A stretch of 38,084 nt of DNA. It comes from Bradyrhizobium sp. (lineage in GTDB: Bacteria > Pseudomonadota > Alphaproteobacteria > Rhizobiales > Xanthobacteraceae). Below, piece by piece: positions 8,233 through 17,448 of the stretch. Each line of letters starts with the position of its first letter. The first letter of the stretch is position 1. Both the position numbers and the translations under genes were made by a program. The stretch covers positions 1-38,084 of the forward strand of contig JAGXAF010000007.1 in the NCBI GenBank assembly GCA_018971675.1. The letters run 5' to 3'. The notes beneath the pieces are model-generated. The model was not told the origin of the DNA, searched no databases, and worked only from the letters and a program-made list of their open reading frames with translations.

Positions 8233-9294
8233 TCAGTGGGTGCTCGTCTCGGCCAGCACGCGGGCCGCTGCATCGACCACGTCGATTGCGGGAATGTCGC
8301 GCATGCAGCGATGGTCGTTCATGGTGCAGACCGGGCGGTGGCAGGGTTGGCACGGCACCACGGTTCGGGTCTGGATCGTCGCCGCGAGGCCGTTCAGGGG
8401 CGCCCAGTGATAGGGGCTGGTCGGGCCGAAAATGCCCATCGTGGGCGTGCCGACCGCGGCTGCGATATGCATCAAGCCGGAATCGTTCGAGATGGCGACG
8501 CTGGCGGAGGCGACCGCCAGAATGCCATTGCGCAGATCGTCACCGGTGAGGTCGCGGACGCGCGGTCCACCGGCGGCAACGATCTCGGCTGCCATCGATT
8601 TTTCGGCGGGGCCGCCGACGACCCACACATCAAGACCGTGCGCGACGAACAGTTTTGCTGCCTCTGCATAATAGGTCCAGCGTTTGGACGAGCCGACCGA
8701 TCCCGGCGCGATTGCGATCGCGGGGCCTTCGCCCAATCCGTTGGCCTGTCGCCATGCGCTGCGTTCCCCGGCGGCAACGACGAGTTGCGGCACTGGCCAT
8801 TCCGGGGGTAGCGGCGCGCCATCGGGCAGCGCCAGCGCGGCATTCTTGTCGATGAAGCGGGGCAGGCGCTTCTCGCCCCAGCGCCAGCGATTGATCAGAC
8901 CAAATCTCGCCTCGCCGACGAAACCCACGCGCTCGGGAATACCGGCGAGGGCTGGCGCCAGCGCCGATTTCCAGGTCCGCGGCAGCACCAGCACGGTGGC
9001 GTAATTGGCGGCGCGTAACCGGCTCGCCAGCGCCCATTGCCTGGCAAGCGCCAGCCGGCCTCGCGGCAGATCCCAGACAATCCCGGCGCGAACCCCGGGC
9101 ATGTAATCGACCAGCGGCGCGCATAGCGAGGTCACCAACAGGTCCACCGGCCGGTTCGGCCAACGCGCCTTGAGCACCCGCACGACCGAATGACCGCGCA
9201 CAAAGTCGCCGATCCACATATAAGGCACGATCAGGATCGGTCGGGTGTCGGCCAAATCCGCTATCGATGCCTGATAGGGTGAATTTTGGTTCAT
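8233..9294 (-). CDS. waaF: Glycosyltransferase family 9, LPS heptosyltransferase II-like
   Basis: The 353-residue protein is of the WaaC/WaaF/WaaQ type, which transfers L-glycero-D-manno-heptose from ADP-heptose to inner core LPS on the cytoplasmic face. Visible landmarks are ILIVPYMWIGDFVRGHSVVRVLK at the N-terminus, the APGSVGSSKRW motif in the middle, and the donor-binding stretch SNDSGLMHIAAAVGTPTMGIFGPTSP at roughly residues 265-295. It stands back to back with hldD, which makes the ADP-heptose donor; the 185-base gap between them should carry divergent promoters. WaaF is the best fit among the family members, but acceptor position is not readable. Confidence 0.87.
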   Translation of the reverse strand: MNQNSPYQASIADLADTRPILIVPYMWIGDFVRGHSVVRVLKARWPNRPVDLLVTSLCAPLVDYMPGVRAGIVWDLPRGRLALARQWALASRLRAANYATVLVLPRTWKSALAPALAGIPERVGFVGEARFGLINRWRWGEKRLPRFIDKNAALALPDGAPLPPEWPVPQLVVAAGERSAWRQANGLGEGPAIAIAPGSVGSSKRWTYYAEAAKLFVAHGLDVWVVGGPAEKSMAAEIVAAGGPRVRDLTGDDLRNGILAVASASVAISNDSGLMHIAAAVGTPTMGIFGPTSPYHWAPLNGLAATIQTRTVVPCQPCHRPVCTMNDHRCMRDIPAIDVVDAAARVLAETSTH

Positions 9295-9479
9295 ATGTTA
9301 GGCGTGCCGTTTCAGCCCGATTCGGCCTCGTCGGTAGCGGCTCCTTACAGGCGGGTCAAAGTCAAACCGCGACATCCACCGCTCTCTTCACAAAACCGCA
9401 CAGGCCTGTTTGCCTGCCGGACGCGGCTGGGGCAAAGGACTTGGGCAAAGCTGGTGGTACAAGGGCTAAGGACCTCTTC

Positions 9480-10460
9480 ATGTTGCTGGTGACCGGGGGC
9501 GCCGGTTTTATCGGATCAAACCTCGTGGCGGCGCTGAACGATTCCGGCCGCAGCGACGTGGCGGTCTGCGACCTGCTTGGCCATGACGGCAAATGGCGCA
9601 ATCTCGCCAGGCGGCAATTGGCCGACATCCTGCCTCCGGCCGAATTGCCGGCATGGCTGAATGGCCGCCGGCTCGACGCCATCATCCACCTCGGCGCCAT
9701 ATCGGAGACCACCGCGACCGACGGTGATCTGGTGATCGAAACCAATTTCCGGTTCTCGATACGCCTGCTCGACTGGTGCACGGTGCACGCGACGCCGTTC
9801 ATCTATGCCTCGTCGGCGGCGACCTATGGCGACGGCGCGCAGGGTTTTTGCGACGACCCGCGGCTTGCGGCGCTGAAGGCGCTGCGGCCGATGAATCTCT
9901 ATGGCTGGAGCAAGCATCTGTTCGACCTGGCGGTCGCCGAGCGCGCGGCGCGCGGCGAACGGCTGCCGCCGCAATGGGCCGGCCTGAAGTTCTTCAACGT
10001 GTTCGGCCCGAACGAATATCACAAGGGCGCGATGATGAGCGTGCTGGCCAAGCGCTTCGACGATGTCAAGGCAGGCCGCAAGGTGCAGCTGTTCAAGTCG
10101 CATCGCGACGGTATCGCCGATGGCGACCAGCGGCGGGATTTCATCTATGTCGACGACGCGGTGCGGGTGATGATGTGGCTGCTGGCGACGCCGTCGGTCA
10201 GCGGCCTGTTCAATGTCGGCACCGGCAAGGCGCGCAGCTTCAAGGATCTGATGCTGGCGGCCTATGCCGCGCTCGGGACCCGCCCGAACATCGAATATAT
10301 CGATATGCCCGCATCGATCCGCGACAGCTATCAGTACTTCACCCAAGGCGATGTCGATCGGTTGCAGCGCGCCGGATATAATGGCGGCTTCACCGCGCTG
10401 GAGGATTCGGTCGGCACCTATGTCGGGGATTTCCTCGACCGCGCCGATCGCTTCCGCTGA
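9480..10460 (+). CDS. hldD: ADP-L-glycero-D-manno-heptose 6-epimerase
   Basis: This epimerase catalyses the last step of ADP-heptose synthesis, inverting C6 of ADP-D-glycero-D-manno-heptose with a bound NADP. The 326-residue protein opens with MLLVTGGAGFIGSN (TGGAGFIG, residues 5-12) and has the catalytic YGWSK (Tyr141, Lys145). NVFGPNEYHKGAMMSV and DFIYVDDAV are hallmarks of HldD. Length agrees with the family (about 310-330). ATG 9480 is chosen because the Rossmann fold begins there and AAGGA lies at 9468-9472; the open frame from 9267 would add 71 unrelated residues. hldE follows 48 bases downstream, suggesting one transcript. Confidence 0.95.
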   Translation: MLLVTGGAGFIGSNLVAALNDSGRSDVAVCDLLGHDGKWRNLARRQLADILPPAELPAWLNGRRLDAIIHLGAISETTATDGDLVIETNFRFSIRLLDWCTVHATPFIYASSAATYGDGAQGFCDDPRLAALKALRPMNLYGWSKHLFDLAVAERAARGERLPPQWAGLKFFNVFGPNEYHKGAMMSVLAKRFDDVKAGRKVQLFKSHRDGIADGDQRRDFIYVDDAVRVMMWLLATPSVSGLFNVGTGKARSFKDLMLAAYAALGTRPNIEYIDMPASIRDSYQYFTQGDVDRLQRAGYNGGFTALEDSVGTYVGDFLDRADRFR

Positions 10461-10508
10461 CGAAGCCGTCGAGACTGATGACGCCCGCGCAACAGACGAC
10501 GAGACCAG

Positions 10509-11981
10509 ATGTTCGACTTTGATGCCTTGTCGGAAGCCATGACCCGCCAGACCGTGCTGTGCATCGGCGATCTGATGCTCGACGAATTCGTCTATGGCGA
10601 GGTGTCGCGGGTTTCGCCGGAGGCGCCGGCGGCGGTACTCGCGGTACAACGCAGCGAAACCGATATCGGCGGCGCCGGCAACGTCGCGCGCAACATCGCC
10701 TCGCTTGGCGCGCGCTGCCTGTTCGTGGGGCTGGTCGGCGAGGACGACGCGGGCGCAAGGCTGGAAGCGCAGCTTGCGCAAGAAGGCCTGATCGAGAGCG
10801 CGCTGGTCCGCGATCGGGGCAGGCCGACCACGCGCAAGGTGCGTTTCGTATCCGAGCATTTCTCCACCCATATGCTGCGCGCGGACTGGGAATCGGTCGT
10901 GCCGGCGTCCGCCGCCATCGAACAGAAACTGATCGACGCCGTGCTGCCGCTGTTGCCGCGCGCCGACATCGTGCTGCTGTCCGACTACGCCAAGGGCGTG
11001 CTGACGGCGCGGGTGATCCGCCAGGTGATCGACGCCGCGCGGAAACTCGGCAAACGCGTGATTGTCGACCCCAAGAGCGCAAACCTCGCGATCTATCGCG
11101 GCGCCACCTTGCTCAAGCCCAATCGCAAGGAGTTCGCCGAGGCCGCCCGCAGCCGCGCCGACACCGATGGGAGCATCGATGACGGCGCCCGGGAGATCAT
11201 GCGGCTTGCCGGTTGCGACGCGGTGCTGGTGACGCAAGGCGAACGCGGCATGACCCTGGTGCCGTGCGACGGCGAGGCCATTCACGTTCCGGGCCTGCCG
11301 GTCAGGGTTCGCGACGTCTCGGGCGCGGGCGATACGGTGGCGGCGGTGCTGGCGGTGACGCTGGCGGCAGGCGCCGACTGGGACGCCTCGTTGCGGATGG
11401 CGAACGCCGCCGCGGCGGTCGCCGTCAGCAAGCAAGGCGCCGCCGTCGTCACCTCGGCGGAATTGCGCCGCAAGATCCTGCCGCATGCGTACCTCGCCGC
11501 GGAAGAAAAGATCGTCGCGACGCCGGATGAACTCGACGCGCGGCTCCAGGAGTGGCGCAAGCAGGGCCTGCGGGTCGGTTTCACCAATGGCTGCTTCGAC
11601 ATCCTGCACCCCGGCCACGTCAAGCTGTTGACGGCCGCGCGCGCGACCTGCGACCGGCTGGTCGTTGGGCTCAACAGCGACGCCTCGGTGAAGCGGCTCA
11701 AGGGCGCCGATCGCCCGGTGCAGGACGAGCGCGCCCGTGCCGAAGTGCTGGCGGCGCTCGAGGCGGTCGACCTCATCGTGGTGTTCGGAGAAGACACGCC
11801 GCTGAAGCTGATCACCCAGGTCAGGCCGAGTGTATTGGTGAAGGGCGCGGACTATACCCGCGAGCAGGTCGTCGGCCACGAGGTCGTCGAGGCCTATGGC
11901 GGCGAGGTGAGACTGGTGGACATCGTCGCCGGCCACAGCACCACTTCGCTGGTTGACCGGGCTCGCGGTGGCCGCGCATGA
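10509..11981 (+). CDS. hldE: Bifunctional heptose-7-phosphate kinase / heptose-1-phosphate adenylyltransferase
   Basis: This is a two-domain enzyme of 490 residues for ADP-heptose synthesis. Residues 1 to about 320 are a PfkB/ribokinase-type kinase that phosphorylates D-glycero-D-manno-heptose 7-phosphate at C1; the motif SGAGDT contains the likely catalytic base Asp275. Residues from about 355 to the end are a nucleotidyltransferase that adds AMP, with [12 protein letters not shown] carrying HxGH at 367-370. The fused form is the usual one in proteobacteria. The other pathway genes, gmhA and gmhB, are not in the window. The stop codon overlaps the start of the next gene (ATGA at 11978-11981), indicating translational coupling to the O-antigen ligase gene. 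Confidence 0.96.
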   Translation: MFDFDALSEAMTRQTVLCIGDLMLDEFVYGEVSRVSPEAPAAVLAVQRSETDIGGAGNVARNIASLGARCLFVGLVGEDDAGARLEAQLAQEGLIESALVRDRGRPTTRKVRFVSEHFSTHMLRADWESVVPASAAIEQKLIDAVLPLLPRADIVLLSDYAKGVLTARVIRQVIDAARKLGKRVIVDPKSANLAIYRGATLLKPNRKEFAEAARSRADTDGSIDDGAREIMRLAGCDAVLVTQGERGMTLVPCDGEAIHVPGLPVRVRDVSGAGDTVAAVLAVTLAAGADWDASLRMANAAAAVAVSKQGAAVVTSAELRRKILPHAYLAAEEKIVATPDELDARLQEWRKQGLRVGFTNGCFDILHPGHVKLLTAARATCDRLVVGLNSDASVKRLKGADRPVQDERARAEVLAALEAVDLIVVFGEDTPLKLITQVRPSVLVKGADYTREQVVGHEVVEAYGGEVRLVDIVAGHSTTSLVDRARGGRA

Positions 11982-13267
11982 ACGCCGGCGCGGCGATGGC
12001 GTCCGTCGATCCTCCGGTGTTACCGGCCTGGCGCGACCCGCAGGCCTGGGCCAGGGCGGCGGATATCGTGGCGGTGCTGATCGCGCTTTCCCTGCCATGG
12101 TCGACGTCGCTGACGGGTATCTTCACCGTCTTGTGGCTGATTGCCGTCCTGCCGACGATTCAACCGCGCGCGTTCCTGACCTCGCTGAAGCAGCCGATCT
12201 GCGCGGTGCCGGTCGCGATGTTCGTACTTGCGGCGATCGGAACGCTGTGGTCGGACGCGGCGTGGGGCGCCCGGCTTTATGCGATCCTTCCCACCGTGAA
12301 ACTCCTGATGCTGCCGGTCTTGTTTTACCGTTACCAGCATTCGCCGCGTGCCCTGTGGGTCTTCACGGCGTTTTTGATCTCCTGCAGCCTGCTGATGGTG
12401 ATGTCCTGGATCGTTGCGTACGATCCCGCGATCACGCTCAAGTCGAGCCTCGATCCCCAGGAGCGGGGTATTCTCGTCAAGAACTATATCGACCAGAGCC
12501 AGGAATTCGTGCTGTGCGCGGTGGCGCTCGCCTATCCAGTCAATACCCTGCTGCGATCAGGAAAGATCCTGCCGGCCTTGCTGCTGGGCGCGCTCGCGCT
12601 GAGTTTCGCCGCCAACATGACCTTCGTGATCGTGTCGCGGACGGCGCTTGTCACCATGCCGGTGCTGCTGGCGGTGTTCGCACTGCTTCATTTCAGGTGG
12701 CGAAGCATCGCGATCATGGTGTGCGGCGCCATCCTGCTGGCGGCGCTGGCATGGGTCGCATCGCCACAATTGCGGCTGACCGTCGGATCCTTCGACAGCC
12801 AATATGAATCATACAAGGAGCAGAACGCCTCGACATCAATGGGCATGCGGATCGAATTTTTGAAAAAATCCCTGCGATTCTTTGCCAGTGCGCCGATCTT
12901 CGGACACGGCACCGGATCGACGCGTGGACTGTTCGAGCGGGCCGCGATCGGCCAGACCGGTGCGGCGGCCGAGGTCATCGGCAATCCCCACAACCAGACG
13001 CTCAACGTCGCGGTTCAGTGGGGAACGATCGGAATTGTCGTGCTATACGCGATGTGGCTCGTGCACCTGCTGTTGTTCCGCGGCGAGGGGCTGATCGCCT
13101 GGATCGGATTACTTGTCGTGGCACAAAACATATTCACTTCGCTGTTCAACTCTCACATATTCGATTTTCATGAAGGCTGGATGTACGTTCTCGGCGTGGG
13201 TGTTGCCGGGGGAACATTGCTCAAGGCGGGCTCCCGCGACGCGGCTCCGGCAGATTCCAGGAGATGA
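11978..13267 (+). CDS. O-antigen ligase / polymerase family membrane protein (WaaL/Wzy-like)
   Basis: This is a polytopic inner-membrane protein of 429 residues with about 10-12 hydrophobic helices. A large periplasmic loop lies at roughly residues 270-350 and contains [13 protein letters not shown] and [10 protein letters not shown], with His338. A loop histidine in this position is typical of the O-antigen ligase family, which transfers an undecaprenyl-diphosphate-linked chain to lipid A-core at the periplasmic side. It overlaps hldE by 4 bases, which ties it to core biosynthesis and favours WaaL over a Wzy polymerase. The two cannot be separated reliably by sequence. Confidence 0.85.
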   Translation: MNAGAAMASVDPPVLPAWRDPQAWARAADIVAVLIALSLPWSTSLTGIFTVLWLIAVLPTIQPRAFLTSLKQPICAVPVAMFVLAAIGTLWSDAAWGARLYAILPTVKLLMLPVLFYRYQHSPRALWVFTAFLISCSLLMVMSWIVAYDPAITLKSSLDPQERGILVKNYIDQSQEFVLCAVALAYPVNTLLRSGKILPALLLGALALSFAANMTFVIVSRTALVTMPVLLAVFALLHFRWRSIAIMVCGAILLAALAWVASPQLRLTVGSFDSQYESYKEQNASTSMGMRIEFLKKSLRFFASAPIFGHGTGSTRGLFERAAIGQTGAAAEVIGNPHNQTLNVAVQWGTIGIVVLYAMWLVHLLLFRGEGLIAWIGLLVVAQNIFTSLFNSHIFDFHEGWMYVLGVGVAGGTLLKAGSRDAAPADSRR

Positions 13268-13343
13268 TGACGGCTGGCATACACGCAGGAGATGAGCTAT
13301 CAGCAGCCGGTAATCCAGCCATCGGTTGCCGCGGCCCAGCGAC

Positions 13344-15254
13344 ATGACGCGCCTTTCCAGCCTGACCTCGCGCAATGCGCTGATTGCGCTGCATGACTCC
13401 CTGGCGACGGCGCTCGCGCTGCTGGTAAGCTTCTATGTGCGTTTCGAGGGCGGACAGGATTTCTACGATCGTGTGCCGCTGCTGCTGCAAATCCTGCCTT
13501 ATTTCATCGCCTTCAGCGTGGTGGTTTGCTACCTATTCAATCTGACGACCACGAAATGGCGTTTCATTTCGTTGCCGGACGCGCTGAATATCCTGCGCGT
13601 CGCCACCGCGCTGACGCTGGCGCTATTGGTGCTCGACTACATTTTCGTCGCGCCCAATGTCCGCGGCACGTTCTTCGCCGGCAAGATCACCCTCATCCTG
13701 TACTGGTTTCTCGAGATATCCTTCCTGAGCGCGCTGCGCTTTTCCTATCGCTATTTCCGCTACACCAGGGTCCGCCATCATGCCCGGACCGATGGCGCCT
13801 CGCCGGCGCTTCTGATCGGCCGGGCCGCCGATGCCGAGGTGTTGTTGCGTGGCATCGAGAACGGCGCCGTCAAAGGGGTGTGGCCGGTGGGCGTGCTGTC
13901 ACCGTCGATGGCCGATCGCGGCCAGTCGATCCGCAATGTTCCCGTGCTGGGCGGCATCGACGATATCGAGGATGTGATTCGCGATTTCGTCCGGCGCGAC
14001 AAGCCGATCCTGCGCGTGGTGATGACGCCCTCGGCGTTCGAGCCGGAGGCGCATCCGGAGGCCGTGCTGATGCGGGCGCGCCGCCTCGGCCTGATCGTCA
14101 GCCGCCTGCCGTCGCTGGAGGGTGCGGATGCGCCGCGGCTCACCACGGTCGATGTCGAGGATTTGCTGCTGCGGTCCAGCGTCGAGATCGACTATGCGCG
14201 CCTCGAGCAACTGGTGAAGGGCAAGGCGGTGATCGTCACCGGAGGCGGCGGCTCGATCGGCTCGGAGATCTGCGATCGCATCGCAACGTTTGGTGCTTCG
14301 CGACTGCTGGTGATCGAGCATTCGGAGCCGGCGCTTTATGCAGCGACAGAGGCGCTGACGGCGCGCGACACCAGCGCGGTGATCGACGGACGGATCGCCG
14401 ATATCCGCGACCGCGAGCGCCTCATGCGGCTGATGATCGAATTCCGGCCGGACATCGTGTTCCATGCCGCCGCCCTCAAGCATGTGCCGATTCTCGAGCG
14501 GGACTGGAGCGAGGGCGTCAAGACCAACATCTTCGGTTCGGTCAATGTCGCCGACGCGGCGCTGGCTGCCGGCGCGAAGGCGATGGTGATGATCTCGACT
14601 GACAAGGCGATCGAGCCGGTATCGATGCTCGGCCTGACCAAGCGATTTGCCGAAATGTACTGCCAGGCGCTCGATCACGATCTGGCGGTGCAATCCGGCA
14701 GCGCGTCGCGGATGCGCATCATATCGGTGCGGTTCGGCAACGTACTGGCGTCGAATGGTTCGGTCGTGCCGAAATTCAAGGCGCAGATCGAGGCAGGCGG
14801 GCCGGTGACGGTAACCCATCCCGACATGGTTCGGTACTTCATGACGATTCGCGAGGCCTGCGATCTCGTACTGACCGCGGCGACTCATGCCCTGACCCCG
14901 GCGCGGGCCGACGTTTCGGTTTACGTTCTGAACATGGGGCATCCGGTCAAGATCGTCGATCTGGCCGAGCGGATGATCCGCCTGTCGGGCCTGGAGCCCG
15001 GTCACGATATCGAGATCGTATTCACCGGAATGCGGCCGGGCGAGCGGCTGAACGAAATCCTGTTTGCCAGCGAGGAACCGCCGGTCGAGATCGGCGTCGC
15101 CGGCATCATGGCGGCCAAGCCCAATGAACCGCCGATGCAGATGGTGCGCAAGTGGATCGCGACGCTCGAGCAAGCCATCGCCAATGACGATCGGGTGACG
15201 ATCCGGGCCATCCTGAAGGATGCGGTGCCTGAATTCGGTTCGACCGCCGCCTGA
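13344..15254 (+). CDS. Membrane-bound nucleotide-sugar epimerase/dehydratase, CapD/FlaA1/WbpM type
   Basis: The 636-residue protein has an N-terminal membrane region of four helices (about residues 10-135), a CoA-binding-like middle domain (about 145-270), and a C-terminal extended short-chain dehydrogenase domain. The last starts with VTGGGGSIGSEI (GGGGSIG at 300-306) and contains HAAALKHVPILE, the stretch ISTDKAIEPVSMLGLTKR and MRPGERLNEILF. Relatives convert UDP-HexNAc to 4-keto-6-deoxy sugars, or epimerise them, for O-antigen or capsule. The position normally held by catalytic Tyr or Met, four before Lys433, is Leu429 here. ATG 13344 is chosen over TTG 13326. It follows the ligase gene at 76 bases and faces the WecA-like gene tail to tail. 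Confidence 0.88.
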   Translation: MTRLSSLTSRNALIALHDSLATALALLVSFYVRFEGGQDFYDRVPLLLQILPYFIAFSVVVCYLFNLTTTKWRFISLPDALNILRVATALTLALLVLDYIFVAPNVRGTFFAGKITLILYWFLEISFLSALRFSYRYFRYTRVRHHARTDGASPALLIGRAADAEVLLRGIENGAVKGVWPVGVLSPSMADRGQSIRNVPVLGGIDDIEDVIRDFVRRDKPILRVVMTPSAFEPEAHPEAVLMRARRLGLIVSRLPSLEGADAPRLTTVDVEDLLLRSSVEIDYARLEQLVKGKAVIVTGGGGSIGSEICDRIATFGASRLLVIEHSEPALYAATEALTARDTSAVIDGRIADIRDRERLMRLMIEFRPDIVFHAAALKHVPILERDWSEGVKTNIFGSVNVADAALAAGAKAMVMISTDKAIEPVSMLGLTKRFAEMYCQALDHDLAVQSGSASRMRIISVRFGNVLASNGSVVPKFKAQIEAGGPVTVTHPDMVRYFMTIREACDLVLTAATHALTPARADVSVYVLNMGHPVKIVDLAERMIRLSGLEPGHDIEIVFTGMRPGERLNEILFASEEPPVEIGVAGIMAAKPNEPPMQMVRKWIATLEQAIANDDRVTIRAILKDAVPEFGSTAA

Positions 15255-15276
15255 CGGTTGTGGCCATGCGCCAACT

Positions 15277-16284
15277 TTACGGCCGCGAAAAGCGGAACAT
15301 CAGCGCCGATGCCGCGATGCCGCCGATCGCCAGCAGGAGAATCTTGATCGCGACCGGCGAAGCGGCGGTCGAGCCGATCGCAAGCGCGGCGAGCGCGATG
15401 TTGAGCGCGAACACTTCTCCCGCCACGCGCCAGACCGTAAAGCCGTTGTCGGTGGCGCGCTGGTAGAAATGCGTGCGATGCGCGGCCCAGAAGGGCTCGC
15501 CGCGCGTCATCCGGCGCAACAGCGTCACGGTGGTGTCGAGAAGATAATAGAGTGGCAGCAGCAACGCGGCGACAAATTGCTGATGCCAGGCGAGCTCGAG
15601 CAGGCACCAGCCAAGCAGCAGGCCGACCGGCAGGCTGCCGACGTCGCCGAGGAAAACCTTGGCGATTGGCCGGTTGAACGGCGCAAAGCCGAGCATCGCC
15701 CCGCAGAGCGCCGCCGCCATCAGGGTCGTGGAGGCTGGCAATTCGCCGAGCGCGCCGAGGATCACGATCGCTGCGGTGACCGGCACGACCTCCGCGACCG
15801 TCATCCAGTCGAGCCCGTCCATGAAGTTGACAAGGTTGACGAACCAGAGGCCCGCAAGCAGCAGGATGGCGCGCTCGATCCAGAGCGGACAAGCCGGAAC
15901 GATCCGCAGATCGCCGGGCGCGGTGACGACGATTGCGGCGACGGCGGCTGCCTGCAGCAGCAGCCGCGGCAGCACCTCGATGGACTTGATGTCGTCGGCG
16001 AGGCCGACGATTGCGATGAACAGCGTCGCTACGGGCACCGCGACCGGGATTCCCATTTCCGTGGTGCCGCTCCACGCCATGATGATGACCGCGACGAAAA
16101 GCGTCGCCGCAATCACCGCGATGCCGGCGCCCTGCGGCGTCGGGGCGCGATGCGATGAGCGTGCATTCGGCTGCGCCAGCGCGTAGCGCTGCAGCAATGG
16201 CAGGATCGCCTGGGTGAGGGCGGCCGACAGCATCGCGGCGGCGCCGGCGACCATGAGCGACGTGAACAATCCGGGCGTCGTCAT
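15277..16284 (-). CDS. Polyprenyl-phosphate N-acetylhexosamine 1-phosphate transferase (WecA/WbpL-like)
   Basis: This is an integral membrane phosphoglycosyltransferase of 335 residues, about 10 helices, MraY/WecA superfamily. It would move a HexNAc-1-phosphate from a UDP-sugar to undecaprenyl phosphate, starting an O-antigen or other lipid-linked chain. Visible motifs: SSHRAPTPQGAG (43-54), the Asp pair in GLADDIKS (Asp97, Asp98), NFMDGLD (153-159) and FLGDVGS (211-217). Start 16284 gives the normal N-terminus; the open frame upstream overlaps the next gene. Only one base separates it from the stop of the flippase-like gene upstream, so the two are co-transcribed. Together with the convergent CapD-like enzyme it forms a plausible chain-initiation unit. 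Confidence 0.9.
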   Translation of the reverse strand: MTTPGLFTSLMVAGAAAMLSAALTQAILPLLQRYALAQPNARSSHRAPTPQGAGIAVIAATLFVAVIIMAWSGTTEMGIPVAVPVATLFIAIVGLADDIKSIEVLPRLLLQAAAVAAIVVTAPGDLRIVPACPLWIERAILLLAGLWFVNLVNFMDGLDWMTVAEVVPVTAAIVILGALGELPASTTLMAAALCGAMLGFAPFNRPIAKVFLGDVGSLPVGLLLGWCLLELAWHQQFVAALLLPLYYLLDTTVTLLRRMTRGEPFWAAHRTHFYQRATDNGFTVWRVAGEVFALNIALAALAIGSTAASPVAIKILLLAIGGIAASALMFRFSRP

Positions 16285-16285
16285 T

Positions 16286-17245
16286 CTATTCGGGAATCTC
16301 GATCGGCATCGCGCCCCTGGCCGCCTTTTCGGCGCTGAAAACCCACACCAGCCCGCCGACCGCGCCGACGATGAAGGATACCATGCCGAACAGCAACGAC
16401 ACATTCACTCCCTCGCTGGCCGCCAGGCCCGCGTAGCCAAACGCAAGTCCCATGGTGGCCTCGCGGAGACCCCAGCCGGCAATCGAGATCGGCATCATGG
16501 TGATCAGCATGACCGGCGGGACCAGTTGAAAGGCCTGGCCGAACAGCACGGGAGCAGCGATGGACCGCACGACGCACCAGGCGATGACAACAGTCAGTAC
16601 GTGGACCAGCAGTGAATACGCCGCAAGCCTCGGTCCGCGCCGACGGCTGAAGAACGCCCGGTTCGCGATCACCGAACAGGAGTAGAGGTGATGCGTTCCC
16701 CACCAGCTCTCGAGCCTGGGCCACGGCAATCTGCCGAGCAGGAGAAATCCGGCTCCGGCGGCAAGCGCTGCGAAATCGACGAACAACAACGCCGCGCGCC
16801 CGTCCGGATCACGGATCAGATTGTAGCTCCAGGGCAGGCTTGCCACGATGATGACGGCAAGCGCGATCAGGCCAACAGCGCGGTCGACAAAAATGGAATA
16901 GGTCGCCGCGCGCCATCCGGCGCCGCCGCGCGCGACCAGCCAGAGCCGCACCGCATCGCCGCCGATCGCGGACGGCAGGGTCTGGTTGAAGAAGGTTCCA
17001 ATCACATTGAAGCGCATCGTCTGCCGAACTGTCAGCGGCGCGTCGCATTCCGCCGAGATTTCGTGCCATCGCAGGGCGCCGACCAGGAGCTGCAGGAACG
17101 CCACCGCGATCGCCAGGCCGATCCAGCCCAGGCTTGCAACACCGATGCGAGAAGCAAGCTCGGAGAGATCGATCTTGCGCAGCGCAAGATAGAGCAGCGC
17201 CGCAGAGATCAGTATCTTGGCTGTCGAAAACAATATCTGACGCAT
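16286..17245 (-). CDS. Flippase-like membrane protein (lysylphosphatidylglycerol synthase TM region family)
   Basis: The 319-residue integral membrane protein has about 8 predicted helices and belongs to the family that shares the N-terminal membrane domain of MprF (formerly UPF0104). It contains the family pattern RWHEISAE near the second helix, FFNQTLPSAIGGDAVRLWLV and a later GWGLREATMG. The MprF synthase domain is absent, so it is not an aminoacyl-lipid synthase. Stand-alone members often lie in glycan clusters and are thought to help move or modify lipid-linked molecules; this is inference. Met at 17245 is chosen because the hydrophobic family start begins there. It is immediately followed by the WecA-like gene (1-base gap). 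Confidence 0.82.
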   Translation of the reverse strand: MRQILFSTAKILISAALLYLALRKIDLSELASRIGVASLGWIGLAIAVAFLQLLVGALRWHEISAECDAPLTVRQTMRFNVIGTFFNQTLPSAIGGDAVRLWLVARGGAGWRAATYSIFVDRAVGLIALAVIIVASLPWSYNLIRDPDGRAALLFVDFAALAAGAGFLLLGRLPWPRLESWWGTHHLYSCSVIANRAFFSRRRGPRLAAYSLLVHVLTVVIAWCVVRSIAAPVLFGQAFQLVPPVMLITMMPISIAGWGLREATMGLAFGYAGLAASEGVNVSLLFGMVSFIVGAVGGLVWVFSAEKAARGAMPIEIPE

Positions 17246-17448
17246 CTCGTTCGCGCCTGGTGTGATGTGGGGAAGCAGGTGACAACAGCGCAACCCGACG
17301 CCGCGCGCCAAAACTTCGCGCCTTGGTATGTTTTTGAGGCCAATCTGGCAATAGCCGCGCAAACGACTATTGCGGTCCCCTTGGCGCAATGGGTAAAGAG
17401 GCCGAGGGCCACTGCGCGCGGAACCGTGCCGTTGGCTTTGGAGACGGG

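Noticed and set aside
9267..9479. 71-codon N-terminal extension of hldD
   Set aside because: It overlaps the divergent waaF start, and a good ribosome binding site lies before 9480.
9516..12098. 860-residue open frame on the minus strand
   Set aside because: It is antisense to hldD and hldE, rich in Arg, Gln, His and Asp, and resembles nothing; it is the usual third-position GC shadow.
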